A DNA stretch of 10,761 nucleotides from Anaerolineales bacterium. GTDB lineage: Bacteria; Chloroflexota; Anaerolineae; Anaerolineales; Villigracilaceae. Positions 1-6,452 of this stretch are shown in pieces. The stretch's first letter is position 1. Every line of letters starts with the position of its first letter. The DNA lies in NCBI GenBank assembly GCA_016928525.1, contig JAFGKO010000361.1, forward strand, positions 1-10,761. Direction: 5' to 3'. The notes under the pieces were generated by a model. That model was given only the letters and a program-made list of their open reading frames with translations, had not been told where the DNA came from and ran no database searches. A program made the translations under genes and the position numbers.

Positions 1-138
1 CCTTTGACCTGGCAGTCTGGAAAGCTTATCCTACACCAGCTTACCCCTTTTGACTGCCCTTTGTTGCACTTATGAGTTGAATCTAAGCCCGCAAATCCCG
101 GAACCTTGGTTCAAATATTTACGCAGTATTCTGTAAAA

Positions 139-156
139 TTGGTACTAATTTGGTAC
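139..156. repeat. Direct repeat TTGGTAC x2, 11-bp period
   Basis: TTGGTAC occurs at 139-145 and again at 150-156, an 11-bp period that places both copies on the same face of the helix. The pair lies roughly 45-62 bp upstream of the likely transcription start of the ATP-grasp gene, where an activator might bind. The second copy forms a GGTACC palindrome. Chance occurrence in this AT-rich leader is quite possible, and no regulator is suggested by the sequence. Confidence 0.3.
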
Positions 157-166
157 CTCAATTCCC

Positions 167-194
167 TTCCATTATTTGATAATAAACATATAAT
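167..194 (+). promoter_or_regulatory. Sigma-70-type promoter of the ATP-grasp gene
   Basis: A perfect TATAAT -10 hexamer sits at 189-194. The best -35 candidate is TTCCAT at 167-172, 16 bp upstream and weak. Transcription would start near 201, giving a leader of about 37 nt with GAGG just before the ATG at 238. The rest of 1-237 shows no convincing coding end, RNA gene or repeat apart from the short direct repeat at 139-156. Confidence 0.5.
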
Positions 195-237
195 AGCGCA
201 CGGCAATAAATAATCGGTATTGTATTGATGAGGTAGC

Positions 238-1239
238 ATGAAAGTTTGCGTTCTGAGTGACCCAGAATGGGATGACCCGTTCGACCCCTCCTATTATCTG
301 CAAGGATATGAGTGGGAATTGCATGATTTACACCACCCCCACGTGAAGGAAGAATTGACAACCCTCGCCTCGCGAGGGTTTGATATTTATCTGAACATGT
401 GCGATGGCGCCGCGGATGAAAATCGCCCAGGTCTTGATGTGGTACTGGCGTTGGAAGAGTTGAATTTACCCTTCACTGGCGCAGCTTCCCATTTTTATGA
501 ACCGACCCGCGAGCAAATGAAAGAGGTGTGCCAGAAATTTGGCATCCGTGCGCCACGCGGCCTAACTTTTAAAAGCCCGGGGGCATTCAAATTTGGGATG
601 GACGGTTTGCATTACCCGATGATCGTCAAACACCCAAATAGCTACGGTAGCATAGGCTTGATCAAAGAATCCCGCGTCAATTGCGTAGAGCAGCTTGAAA
701 CCCAAGTAGATCGTATGGTACGTGAATTTGGTGGAGCACTGGTCGAGGAATTTATTGAAGGGCGCGAGTTTTCCGTGTTAATTTCCGAAGACCCGGACAA
801 CCCGTCTAACCCGGTCACCTACGTGCCTGTAGAAATACTCTTTCCTTCGGGCGAAACCTTCAAGCACACAGATATGAAGTGGTATCGCTTCAACGAAATG
901 TCGGTCATTCCAGTCAAGGATGAACCGCTTTCAACCCAACTGCGAGATATGTCTGCAAAGCTGTTTGTAGGGTTGGATGGCACAGGTTACGGTCGTTGCG
1001 ACATCCGTATGAGCGCGAAAGGTGAGTTGTTCATGCTGGAAATCAATCCGCAGGGCGCAGTCTTCTACCCGCCGGAAGCACCCGGTATGGCAGATTACAT
1101 CCTACGATTTGACCCGCGCAGCCATACCGGCTTTGTGGATCTATTGTTCCGTTCGGCACTGGCGCGTCATAAGCGGAAGAACGAAATGGCCCAAAATTCA
1201 CTCGCCTGGATCCATAAAAGCCATGCCACGAAGGGATGA
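238..1239 (+). CDS. ATP-grasp protein, D-alanine-D-alanine ligase-like
   Basis: This 333-residue soluble protein belongs to the ATP-grasp superfamily, which joins a carboxylate to an amine, thiol or similar group through an acyl-phosphate using ATP and Mg2+. Visible hallmarks are the N-terminal pre-ATP-grasp region with ENRPGLD at about 61-67, MIVKHPNSYGSIGL at 128-141 (K131 a likely ATP-phosphate ligand), VEEFIEGREF at 169-178 (E171 the adenine-hinge type residue), and the metal-binding end CDIRM (D255) and LEINP (E268, N270). The length fits D-Ala-D-Ala ligases, but the gene is not next to murein genes, and the segment after LEINP (QGAVFYPPEAPG) differs from the usual Ddl ending, so a different substrate is likely. 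GAGG precedes the ATG at 238. The last 14 codons overlap the convergent DUF3592 gene. The ATP-grasp fold is secure; the substrate is unknown. Confidence 0.85.
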   Translation: MKVCVLSDPEWDDPFDPSYYLQGYEWELHDLHHPHVKEELTTLASRGFDIYLNMCDGAADENRPGLDVVLALEELNLPFTGAASHFYEPTREQMKEVCQKFGIRAPRGLTFKSPGAFKFGMDGLHYPMIVKHPNSYGSIGLIKESRVNCVEQLETQVDRMVREFGGALVEEFIEGREFSVLISEDPDNPSNPVTYVPVEILFPSGETFKHTDMKWYRFNEMSVIPVKDEPLSTQLRDMSAKLFVGLDGTGYGRCDIRMSAKGELFMLEINPQGAVFYPPEAPGMADYILRFDPRSHTGFVDLLFRSALARHKRKNEMAQNSLAWIHKSHATKG

Positions 1240-1644
1240 CAGTATCAAATAAAAGCTGACAATTGCAACAGTTCCACCGGCGAGCATGAAAACAATATGG
1301 AATAACTGTCCATCACCTTTGATGATGGCCTTCCCCGGGTCATTAGGTGGATAAACCACGATGACGGATTCTCCTGCTTCGTATGCTGGAGGACTGGAAA
1401 AGTAAGTAGAGACGAACTCAACGTCGTATCCATTCGCGGTTTTGAATTGCACGATAGGCGCGTAGGTACTCCCGTCGCTATCGAAATTTTCTTGCAGGCC
1501 AACCACCACGCCTTGCGCTTCAACGCCCTGCTTTTCGAGCGCGCGCTGGCGCAGCGTCATCCCTGATCCGACTGCAAAGAAGAGTAAGCCAAAAAGGAGG
1601 GAAGCGAGCGGCCCGAGCAGTTGTTTGTTGAAAATAGACTTCAT
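1198..1644 (-). CDS. DUF3592 domain membrane protein
   Basis: A 148-residue protein with the DUF3592 layout: an N-terminal membrane helix (about residues 9-28), an extracytoplasmic beta-rich domain of about 80 residues, and a second helix (about 114-137). Family features visible are the A-x-G-V-V start of the domain (43-48), YAPIVQFKTANG (61-72) and V-x-VVYPPNDPGKA (93-106). The function of DUF3592 is not known. It is the last gene of a minus-strand group: its ATG overlaps the stop of the DUF4013 gene by four bases (ATGA at 1644-1641), so translational coupling is likely, and no separate Shine-Dalgarno was seen. Its 3' end runs 42 bases into the convergent ATP-grasp gene, leaving no space for a terminator between them. 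Confidence 0.8.
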   Translation of the reverse strand: MKSIFNKQLLGPLASLLFGLLFFAVGSGMTLRQRALEKQGVEAQGVVVGLQENFDSDGSTYAPIVQFKTANGYDVEFVSTYFSSPPAYEAGESVIVVYPPNDPGKAIIKGDGQLFHIVFMLAGGTVAIVSFYLILSSLRGMAFMDPGE

Positions 1645-2393
1645 CGCGGTTCAAGGACTACTACAGGCTCCTTTGAGAGTTGTTCCACACCCGATTTGTA
1701 CGCCAGGGCAAAGGCGGTATACATGACCACCATCATATACATTGAGATGGCAGGCATAATAAGCGGAAGGGCGCAGATCAGTACAATCGTCATCATGGCA
1801 AATTGGGTGATGAGTATGAGCGCGAAGCTGATGGCATAAGAAATAACAAAAGCTAACAGAAAGCCGCCCCAATTCTTGCGAAAAATCGCCCACCACGTGC
1901 GGATGTGAAACCCGGCTGAAATTTCGTTTTTAGCAACCGAATGGATTTCAGCCGCAGGGATGAGCAAGCCAACCGCGAGGGAGATGGGCATGAGCAACGC
2001 GAAAACTGCCATGGAAAGCAGGGGAAATAACACAGCAATTTGTTCCAGATTTTCGTTTCCGCTTGCCAGCAGGAAGGGAAAGGCAAACATGCCAATCATA
2101 ATAGGGAAGAACAAGATAAAAAACGGCAACGTGTAAACTAACCGGACTACGAACAACTTTGCACCATCAAGGAACATTTCCTGCCAGTTTTCCCAGGGTT
2201 CCATAATCGGTTTCTCGTCCCGCAGAACTTGCCGCACAATGTGGACCATATAGCCAGTAATAACCAGTATTGGCAAAATAGGGATAATGAATGCAAGTAG
2301 ATAGACCAGCGTGCCGATCGGGAATTGCTTGCGCGCTTCGGCGTCTTTCAAGGGAAAGGTCAGCAGGTGGTTCAAATCGAAGTTGGAAAGCAT
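1641..2393 (-). CDS. DUF4013 domain integral membrane protein
   Basis: A 250-residue, very hydrophobic protein with about six predicted membrane segments (roughly 27-48, 78-109, 119-148, 176-196, 199-214, 216-233). The N-terminal part matches the DUF4013 pattern: ITGYMVHIVRQVLRDEKP at 45-62, then PWENWQEMFLDGAK at 66-79, meaning a helix, a short cytoplasmic loop with P-x-W-x-x-W, and the next helix. The family has no settled function. The ATG at 2393 is well placed behind AGGAGGATTTAG. The gene follows the hemolysin III-type gene by 25 bases and overlaps DUF3592 by four, so it is in the same probable operon. The cytoplasmic tail after residue 234 is short and polar. Confidence 0.8.
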   Translation of the reverse strand: MLSNFDLNHLLTFPLKDAEARKQFPIGTLVYLLAFIIPILPILVITGYMVHIVRQVLRDEKPIMEPWENWQEMFLDGAKLFVVRLVYTLPFFILFFPIMIGMFAFPFLLASGNENLEQIAVLFPLLSMAVFALLMPISLAVGLLIPAAEIHSVAKNEISAGFHIRTWWAIFRKNWGGFLLAFVISYAISFALILITQFAMMTIVLICALPLIMPAISMYMMVVMYTAFALAYKSGVEQLSKEPVVVLEPR

Positions 2394-2418
2394 CTAAATC
2401 CTCCTCTTGCTTTTATGT

Positions 2419-3072
2419 TCAAATCCCTTTTACAGGCGCAATAAAGAAGGCAATCGCAATGAAGTGCGCCAATGCGCCCAGGATCACAAAGATATGCCAG
2501 ACCTCATGGAAGCCGAATTTGCCCGGCCAGAAGTTCATGATCTTGGTGATGTAAACCACTGCGCCGAGCGTATATATCACTCCGCCGATAATCAACCAGG
2601 TCAGCGCCCAGGGCGGTAACACGCGTAACATTTCTCCAACTGCAGCGATGCAAAGCCAGCCCATAACGATATAAATCCCGGCGTTCAGCCAGCGCGGCGC
2701 GTTGATAATAAATATCTTGACCACGACCCCGGCCAGCGCCAGCGACCAGATGATCGCCAGCATGCCCCATTTCCAAAACCCCTGGAACATGATCGCGCAG
2801 AACGGTGTATACGTCCCGGCGATGAGCAGGTAGATGGCGGAATGGTCCAGTTTGCGCAGGATTTGCAGCACCTTTGGCTTCGCCTTGACCATGTGATAGG
2901 TAGCGCTGGCAGCAAATAACAATACCAGGCTGACGCCGTAAATGGTCAGTGCAATGGCTTTGCCGAGGCTACCCCAGCCGACGATAAGTAGAATGACCAA
3001 TCCGATAAAGGCCGCAATGGCGGCGAAGAAGTGGGTCAGTCCATTGACAGGTTCACGCAGTTTTTTGAGCAT
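2419..3072 (-). CDS. Hemolysin III family (PAQR/TrhA-like) membrane protein
   Basis: A 217-residue protein with seven predicted membrane helices, typical of the hemolysin III/YqfA/TrhA branch of the PAQR superfamily. Diagnostic motifs are EPVNGLTH near the N-terminus (7-14), SATYH (56-60), RKLDHSAIYLLIAGTYTPF (73-91) and HEVWH plus AHF at the C-terminal end (189-193 and 202-204). H60, D76, H189 and H193 are the residues expected to form the metal site of this superfamily, and all are present. The name hemolysin comes from an early Bacillus cereus study; related bacterial proteins are linked to membrane lipid and fluidity homeostasis. A TTG start at 3093 is possible, but the ATG at 3072 leaves a 4-base gap after the methyltransferase and gives the usual family N-terminus, so it is preferred. 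Confidence 0.88.
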   Translation of the reverse strand: MLKKLREPVNGLTHFFAAIAAFIGLVILLIVGWGSLGKAIALTIYGVSLVLLFAASATYHMVKAKPKVLQILRKLDHSAIYLLIAGTYTPFCAIMFQGFWKWGMLAIIWSLALAGVVVKIFIINAPRWLNAGIYIVMGWLCIAAVGEMLRVLPPWALTWLIIGGVIYTLGAVVYITKIMNFWPGKFGFHEVWHIFVILGALAHFIAIAFFIAPVKGI

Positions 3073-3076
3073 ACGC

Positions 3077-3727
3077 TTATTTTTTCTCCGCAATCACAAT
3101 CAGCACCAGGCTTGATTTTACTTCAACCTGTTCGATTTTCACACAAAATCCCACCTCCACAAATGGCCTTTTCAGTCTTTCACTGATGATTTCTACTGGA
3201 TCGGATGAGGCCTGTCCAGTGACCCGGAATAGCCCGGCTGCAAAACGTTCCATCAGTTTTTGCCCGGTAATCCACGCGGCTGGCAGGACGAGGAACCTGC
3301 CACCGTTGTTCAACACGCGATACGCCTCCGCAAGAGTCTGCATGTCGAAGATGTATTCGGAAGGGAAGCTGGCGACGACGGTGTCAAAGATTCCGGCGGG
3401 AAAGGGCAGGGATTGCGCCAGCCCGCGCGTTAATTTGATTTGCGTGTAACCAGCATGGTCCAAGCGATCTTTGGCGCGAGAACCCATTTGCCGGGATTCA
3501 TCTAACCCAACGGCGAGCAGGTTCAGGTCCAATAAGAGCCGTTGCAAATGACCGGGACCGTGACCAAGTTCCAGTACGCGCGTCCCCTGGATGAACGGGA
3601 GCACGCTCGTAACCCAGTCTTTCCAGCGCCCTAAGGAAACCGTCCAGGCAACGAAGTCATAGCTCCATGCGAAGGGGTGGTAGATCAACTTAAAAAAGAA
3701 CTGCATGAAACGCTGGATGATGCCCAT
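3077..3727 (-). CDS. Class I SAM-dependent methyltransferase
   Basis: A 216-residue Rossmann-fold methyltransferase of the UbiE/Methyltransf_11 type. Motif I, which binds S-adenosylmethionine, is VLELGHGPGH (51-60); the acidic residue after strand 2 is D76 in VGLDES. Motif post-I/II is seen as FDTVVASFPSEYIFD (114-128), and YRVLNNGGRFLVL (136-148) is the typical motif III loop and strand. The amphipathic N-terminus (FFFKLIYHPFAWSYDFVAW, 10-28) suggests contact with the membrane or a lipid-like substrate, which is inference only. The ATG at 3727 is preferred over an in-frame TTG at 3748 because the TTG lies in the T-tract of the upstream terminator. No Shine-Dalgarno is seen for either. It appears to lead the group of membrane-protein genes that follow it. 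Confidence 0.82.
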   Translation of the reverse strand: MGIIQRFMQFFFKLIYHPFAWSYDFVAWTVSLGRWKDWVTSVLPFIQGTRVLELGHGPGHLQRLLLDLNLLAVGLDESRQMGSRAKDRLDHAGYTQIKLTRGLAQSLPFPAGIFDTVVASFPSEYIFDMQTLAEAYRVLNNGGRFLVLPAAWITGQKLMERFAAGLFRVTGQASSDPVEIISERLKRPFVEVGFCVKIEQVEVKSSLVLIVIAEKK

Positions 3728-3741
3728 TGTAATGATTACAG

Positions 3742-3779
3742 ATAACAAAACAAGGGTTTGACGATGGTCAAACCCTTGT
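3742..3779 (-). terminator. Rho-independent terminator after the ytxG/ytxH-like unit
   Basis: On the minus strand a perfect 13-bp stem (ACAAGGGTTTGAC, arms 3779-3767 and 3762-3750) with a 4-nt loop CATC is followed by TTTGTTAT. It lies 17 bases after the stop of the YtxH gene and 22 bases before the methyltransferase ATG. The arrangement is that of an intrinsic terminator with an imperfect U-tract. On the plus strand no T-run follows, so it should act in one direction. The upstream part of the hairpin also holds TTGACC (3771-3766), 18 bp before TGTTAT (3747-3742), a possible promoter for the methyltransferase group. Confidence 0.7.
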
Positions 3780-3796
3780 CAACTGTGTGCCATAAC

Positions 3797-4150
3797 TCAG
3801 GCAGCTTCGATTTCACCGCCTTTTTTGCGGCTGGCAGCTTTCTTGACGCTTTCGACCGCTTCCTGCCCTTTGGTCTTGGCGGTAGTTATGACCTCCTGGC
3901 CGCGGTCTTTGAGTTGCTTGGCCAGTTCATCAGCGCGGGCACGGGCTTCGGCAGCGGCGGCCTCGGCTTTGGCAAGCGCCTCTTCGGCCGTGACCTGAGC
4001 TTTGTCGCGCAGCTCGATGCTCTTATCCTTGATCAGGGCGCGAGTTTCCTCGCCAGATTGCGGAGCCATTAGCAGGGCTACTACTGCGCCGGTGAGACCA
4101 CCGACCAGGAAACCGACTAAGAATGCTCCAAATTCATCACGATCAGACAT
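3797..4150 (-). CDS. YtxH domain protein
   Basis: A 117-residue small membrane-anchored protein of the YtxH (gas vesicle/general stress-like) family. One N-terminal glycine-rich membrane helix (about 8-28, GAFLVGFLVGGLTGAVVALL) ends in the family signature LLMAPQSGEETR (26-37). It is followed by a long Ala/Glu/Lys-rich helix that is probably a coiled coil (about 38-105) and a basic tail. A strong AGGAG lies nine bases before the ATG at 4150. It follows the YtxG/DUF948-like gene by 27 bases and is closed by a hairpin terminator, so the two probably form a two-gene unit. In Bacillus subtilis ytxG and ytxH are also adjacent and stress-controlled. Molecular function is unknown. Confidence 0.82.
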   Translation of the reverse strand: MSDRDEFGAFLVGFLVGGLTGAVVALLMAPQSGEETRALIKDKSIELRDKAQVTAEEALAKAEAAAAEARARADELAKQLKDRGQEVITTAKTKGQEAVESVKKAASRKKGGEIEAA

Positions 4151-4177
4151 ATTATTTATCTCCTTTCCTTGGGATAA

Positions 4178-4636
4178 TCACTTTTTCTTTACGCCTAGTA
4201 ATTCTAACATACGTTGCATGCCGGCTAGATAGCCATTGAGCTTGATGACCGGTTCGACTACATTCTCACCCAAAAACTCTGCTGTGCCGCGCAGATGGTT
4301 GACCGTCTCGTTGGTGGCATCCAAGATCGGACGGACTTCGTTCTGGAGCAGGTTGATCAGGCTGGCGAACTGTACGATTAATATAATTAACGCCATGCCA
4401 ATCAACAACGATTCTAGCGCCATAACGATGATGAAAACATCTCGGATGCGTTCAACTTGATCTACAGGTGTTTCAGGCCGAAACAGAAAGTAAAGTCCTG
4501 TGCCTAACAATGCGAGGATACCAACGACAACAATAATTCCAACAATCATCATCGTGCGTTGACGGCGCTCGGCTTCCCGTTGGGCGGCTTCGTCTAAGGC
4601 AGTCGGTTCAGGTGTTTCAGGGGTAGGTGTTGTCAT
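4178..4636 (-). CDS. YtxG/DUF948-like two-helix membrane protein
   Basis: A 152-residue protein: a Thr/Pro/Glu-rich cytoplasmic start (1-27), two predicted membrane helices (about 28-52 and 67-97), then an amphipathic helical segment (NEVRPILDATNETVNHL, 99-115, continuing to about 147) resembling the coiled region of DUF948/YtxG proteins. This assignment rests on pattern and on the YtxH gene that follows, so it is moderate. An open frame continues upstream to 4957, but that part overlaps the thioesterase gene antisense to nothing and in another frame of the same strand, and is not credible. The ATG at 4636 is chosen because an extended -10 box lies exactly upstream. There is no Shine-Dalgarno, in keeping with a leaderless message. 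Confidence 0.72.
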   Translation of the reverse strand: MTTPTPETPEPTALDEAAQREAERRQRTMMIVGIIVVVGILALLGTGLYFLFRPETPVDQVERIRDVFIIVMALESLLIGMALIILIVQFASLINLLQNEVRPILDATNETVNHLRGTAEFLGENVVEPVIKLNGYLAGMQRMLELLGVKKK

Positions 4637-4642
4637 GATTCT

Positions 4643-4651
4643 ATTATAGCA
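4643..4651 (-). promoter_or_regulatory. Extended -10 promoter placed for a leaderless mRNA
   Basis: The minus strand reads TGCTATAAT at 4651-4643, a perfect extended -10 element (TGn plus TATAAT). The last T is at 4643, and counting seven bases downstream gives 4636, the A of the predicted ATG. The upstream 17-18 bp spacing shows no good -35, as is usual for extended -10 promoters. The 124-base gap 4637-4760 between the thioesterase and this gene holds only this promoter; no clear terminator was found for the thioesterase gene. Confidence 0.6.
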
Positions 4652-4760
4652 CGAGAGATGGGATAGATTTACCAGAAAGTTTGATAAGAATAATATTAAT
4701 AGAGCAGCGGCGATCAGGATTTGTATGGAAGTTGTAAGCGTACTCCGCAGGTTATAGCCT

Positions 4761-5171
4761 TTATTTTCCCTTCCCCCTAGCTCGTTCCATAAAGGAACTT
4801 TCCTCCACAATGAAGCGGATGTGGCTGGCTTCCCCGATCTGTTCGACTTCGTCCCAGGCCTGAATACGGAAACTGAGCTTGCGTCCCTGTACTTCGACCA
4901 GCTCTGCATGGGCGCGAACCCGCATCCCGACCGGTGTGGCAGCCAGGTGTCGCACATCGATGCGCCCGCCGACTGTGGTCTGGCCTGGCTGTAGATAGCC
5001 TTCCAGCGCGCGGACAGCGGCGTTTTCCATCAAAGCTACCAATGCAGGGGTGGCGTAGACTGCAATCGTCCCGCTGCCCAGATGCGCAGCGGCCTCGGCT
5101 TCGCTGACGGTTGTCTCCACCTCGGCGCTCAAGCCGGGTTCAAGCGAGGGGGAAAGATCGCTCTCGCTCAT
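4761..5171 (-). CDS. FlK-type hotdog thioesterase
   Basis: A 136-residue single hotdog-fold protein like the fluoroacetyl-CoA thioesterase FlK family, which hydrolyses acyl-CoA thioesters. Visible family segments are YATPALVALMENAAVRAL (39-56), TTVGGRIDVRHLAATPVG (65-82) and FRIQAWDEVEQIGEASHIRF (101-120). Thr41, Glu49 and His75 align with the Thr-Glu-His catalytic triad described for FlK (Thr42, Glu50, His76). The protein need not act on fluoroacetyl-CoA; most relatives have unknown acyl substrates. It starts at an ATG that overlaps the stop of the SH3 lipoprotein gene by four bases (ATGA), so translation is probably coupled; no own Shine-Dalgarno is seen. The C-terminus is basic. The fold is confident, the substrate open. 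Confidence 0.82.
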   Translation of the reverse strand: MSESDLSPSLEPGLSAEVETTVSEAEAAAHLGSGTIAVYATPALVALMENAAVRALEGYLQPGQTTVGGRIDVRHLAATPVGMRVRAHAELVEVQGRKLSFRIQAWDEVEQIGEASHIRFIVEESSFMERARGKGK

Positions 5172-5671
5172 GGGGTGGGGGTAGCAGTCGGTGTGAGCGA
5201 GGGTGTCAAGGTTGGCGTGGGTGGTGGGTAGTAGGTTTGCAAACCGGAGGTATCATAGCCCGGATCGATCTGTAAATCCCTGGCCTGTACCCAGCATGGA
5301 TCACGATAGATTGGATTGCGCACGATCCACCAATCAGAGATGCTGCCCTGGCCAAGCAATTCCACGCGTTCCCCTTCTTTTAGCGCACTGACAACATCGT
5401 ACTGTGCACCTGGTCCCATCCAGCATAAGGTCGTGCGCAACACCAGTGGATTTTCCGGCGCGGGTGTTATGGATGGGAGCGGAGTTTCAGTGGGAAGCGG
5501 GGTGTCTGTAAATGGCGCAATCACCAGATCGGGCGTGGGCGTTTCTGAGGGTAGTTGGACTGGAGCCTCAGGTTGTGTTTCCGGTGTGGGGGTGTTAGCA
5601 GCGCTGGGCAGATTACAGGCTGTAAACAGCAGGCACAGGGCGAGGAAAGCAGGAACGGTACGGAATGACAT
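5168..5671 (-). CDS. SH3-like domain lipoprotein
   Basis: A 167-residue exported protein. Residues 1-18 form a lipoprotein signal peptide with a lipobox-like LFTAC, so Cys19 would be lipidated. A Thr/Pro/Glu-rich linker (about 21-74) leads to a bacterial SH3-like (SH3b) domain (about 75-137): LVLRTTLCWMGPGAQYDVV (77-95), then VELLGQGSISDWWIV (103-117) and CWVQARDL (126-133). Cys83 and Cys126 could pair. A second Thr-Pro-rich tail (about 149-167) ends the protein. Such domains often bind the cell wall or peptides in the envelope; the ligand here is unknown. The start at 5671 is set by the signal peptide and by a strong Shine-Dalgarno, against a longer frame reaching 5773. It is coupled to the thioesterase gene by overlap. 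Confidence 0.8.
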   Translation of the reverse strand: MSFRTVPAFLALCLLFTACNLPSAANTPTPETQPEAPVQLPSETPTPDLVIAPFTDTPLPTETPLPSITPAPENPLVLRTTLCWMGPGAQYDVVSALKEGERVELLGQGSISDWWIVRNPIYRDPCWVQARDLQIDPGYDTSGLQTYYPPPTPTLTPSLTPTATPTP

Positions 5672-5674
5672 AAA

Positions 5675-5684
5675 TCTCCTCCTC
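5675..5684 (-). promoter_or_regulatory. Strong Shine-Dalgarno fixing the lipoprotein start
   Basis: GAGGAGGAGA ends three bases before the ATG at 5671 on the minus strand, with the AGGAGG core six bases away. It decides between this start and upstream in-frame starts, because the protein from here begins directly with a signal peptide. The gap 5672-5816 up to the response regulator gene otherwise holds no clear promoter or terminator. Confidence 0.65.
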
Positions 5685-5816
5685 GGGAATGCTTGGGGCT
5701 TTCGGGAAATTCTAAAACAAATTCGATTGGATTGCTTGGGGCGATAGTGGGACCTGCATGCACTCTTTGCCACAGGTTGTTACGACTGTGAGAGCAATGA
5801 TTATCCGGTGTGAACG

Positions 5817-6452
5817 TTATTCCGGCTTGGCGTATCTTTTAAGGCGCTCTCGGATTTGATCGAGCAGGAGTTGTATCTCATCCCGTTCTTTAATTGCCTG
5901 CTGCAACGTGGCCTCGAAGGTCGGTTTCTCTGTCTCTGATAGAGTTTCCAGCAGATGCAGGTCGCGTGCAATCTGTGTTATTTTTTGATGAAATTTTATC
6001 TCTAACCGTTTGCGATACCCTTCGTAAAACTCGAATTCATCGAGTAATTCGCGCGTGGCGTGCCTGCCCTGTGCCAGGAGTTCCTCGACCACCGGCAGGA
6101 ATTCTATGAAGTTCACCGGTTTTTCGATAAAACGGGTTACGCCGATGGAGAGCGCAAAATCTTTGTCCTCCTGGGCAACGTAAGTCGCGGAGAGAAAGAT
6201 CACCGGTAAATCGCGAGTAGCCGGGTTTAATCGTATGTGATGCACAAGGTTGAACCCATCCATCCTGGGCATTAGGATATCGGCGATAACCAATGCCGGA
6301 CGTTCCTTCTGGATAGCTTCCAACGCCTCCTGTCCATCGCGGGCTGTCACCACGAGGTAGCCCTTGAATTGCAAAGTCGCATCCAATAATTTCAAGATAT
6401 CGGGAATATCATCGACAACGAGTATATAACCCTGCTTGGTACTCATGTTCAT
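5817..6452 (-). CDS. Response regulator with C-terminal coiled coil
   Basis: A 211-residue protein with a complete CheY-like receiver domain (about 8-125). The acidic pocket is D14-D15 in LVVDD, the phosphoacceptor is D58 in IADILMPRMDG, the switch residue is S88 in VIFLSA, and the conserved Lys is K111 in FIEKP. After the receiver there is no DNA-binding or enzymatic output domain; residues about 128-208 are charged and helical, probably a coiled coil. It is thus a stand-alone receiver that may act through protein contact. No histidine kinase gene is in the window, so it is an orphan here. Two in-frame ATGs (6452 and 6446) are both possible; AGG seven bases before the first slightly favours it. 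It lies 54 bases after the SUI1 gene and may be transcribed with it or separately. Confidence 0.85.
   Translation of the reverse strand: MNMSTKQGYILVVDDIPDILKLLDATLQFKGYLVVTARDGQEALEAIQKERPALVIADILMPRMDGFNLVHHIRLNPATRDLPVIFLSATYVAQEDKDFALSIGVTRFIEKPVNFIEFLPVVEELLAQGRHATRELLDEFEFYEGYRKRLEIKFHQKITQIARDLHLLETLSETEKPTFEATLQQAIKERDEIQLLLDQIRERLKRYAKPE

Noticed and set aside
1..75. Possible 3' end of a gene entering from the left edge
   Set aside because: Two plus frames stay open to stops at 50 and 75, but the pieces are too short and show no motif or codon pattern to support a call.
3727..3748. TTG start at 3748 for the methyltransferase
   Set aside because: The TTG falls in the T-tract of the terminator and lacks a Shine-Dalgarno. 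The ATG at 3727 gives a normal family N-terminus.
4637..4957. Upstream extension of the YtxG-like frame to 259 codons
   Set aside because: It overlaps the thioesterase gene in another frame of the same strand, and the promoter at 4643-4651 lies inside it.
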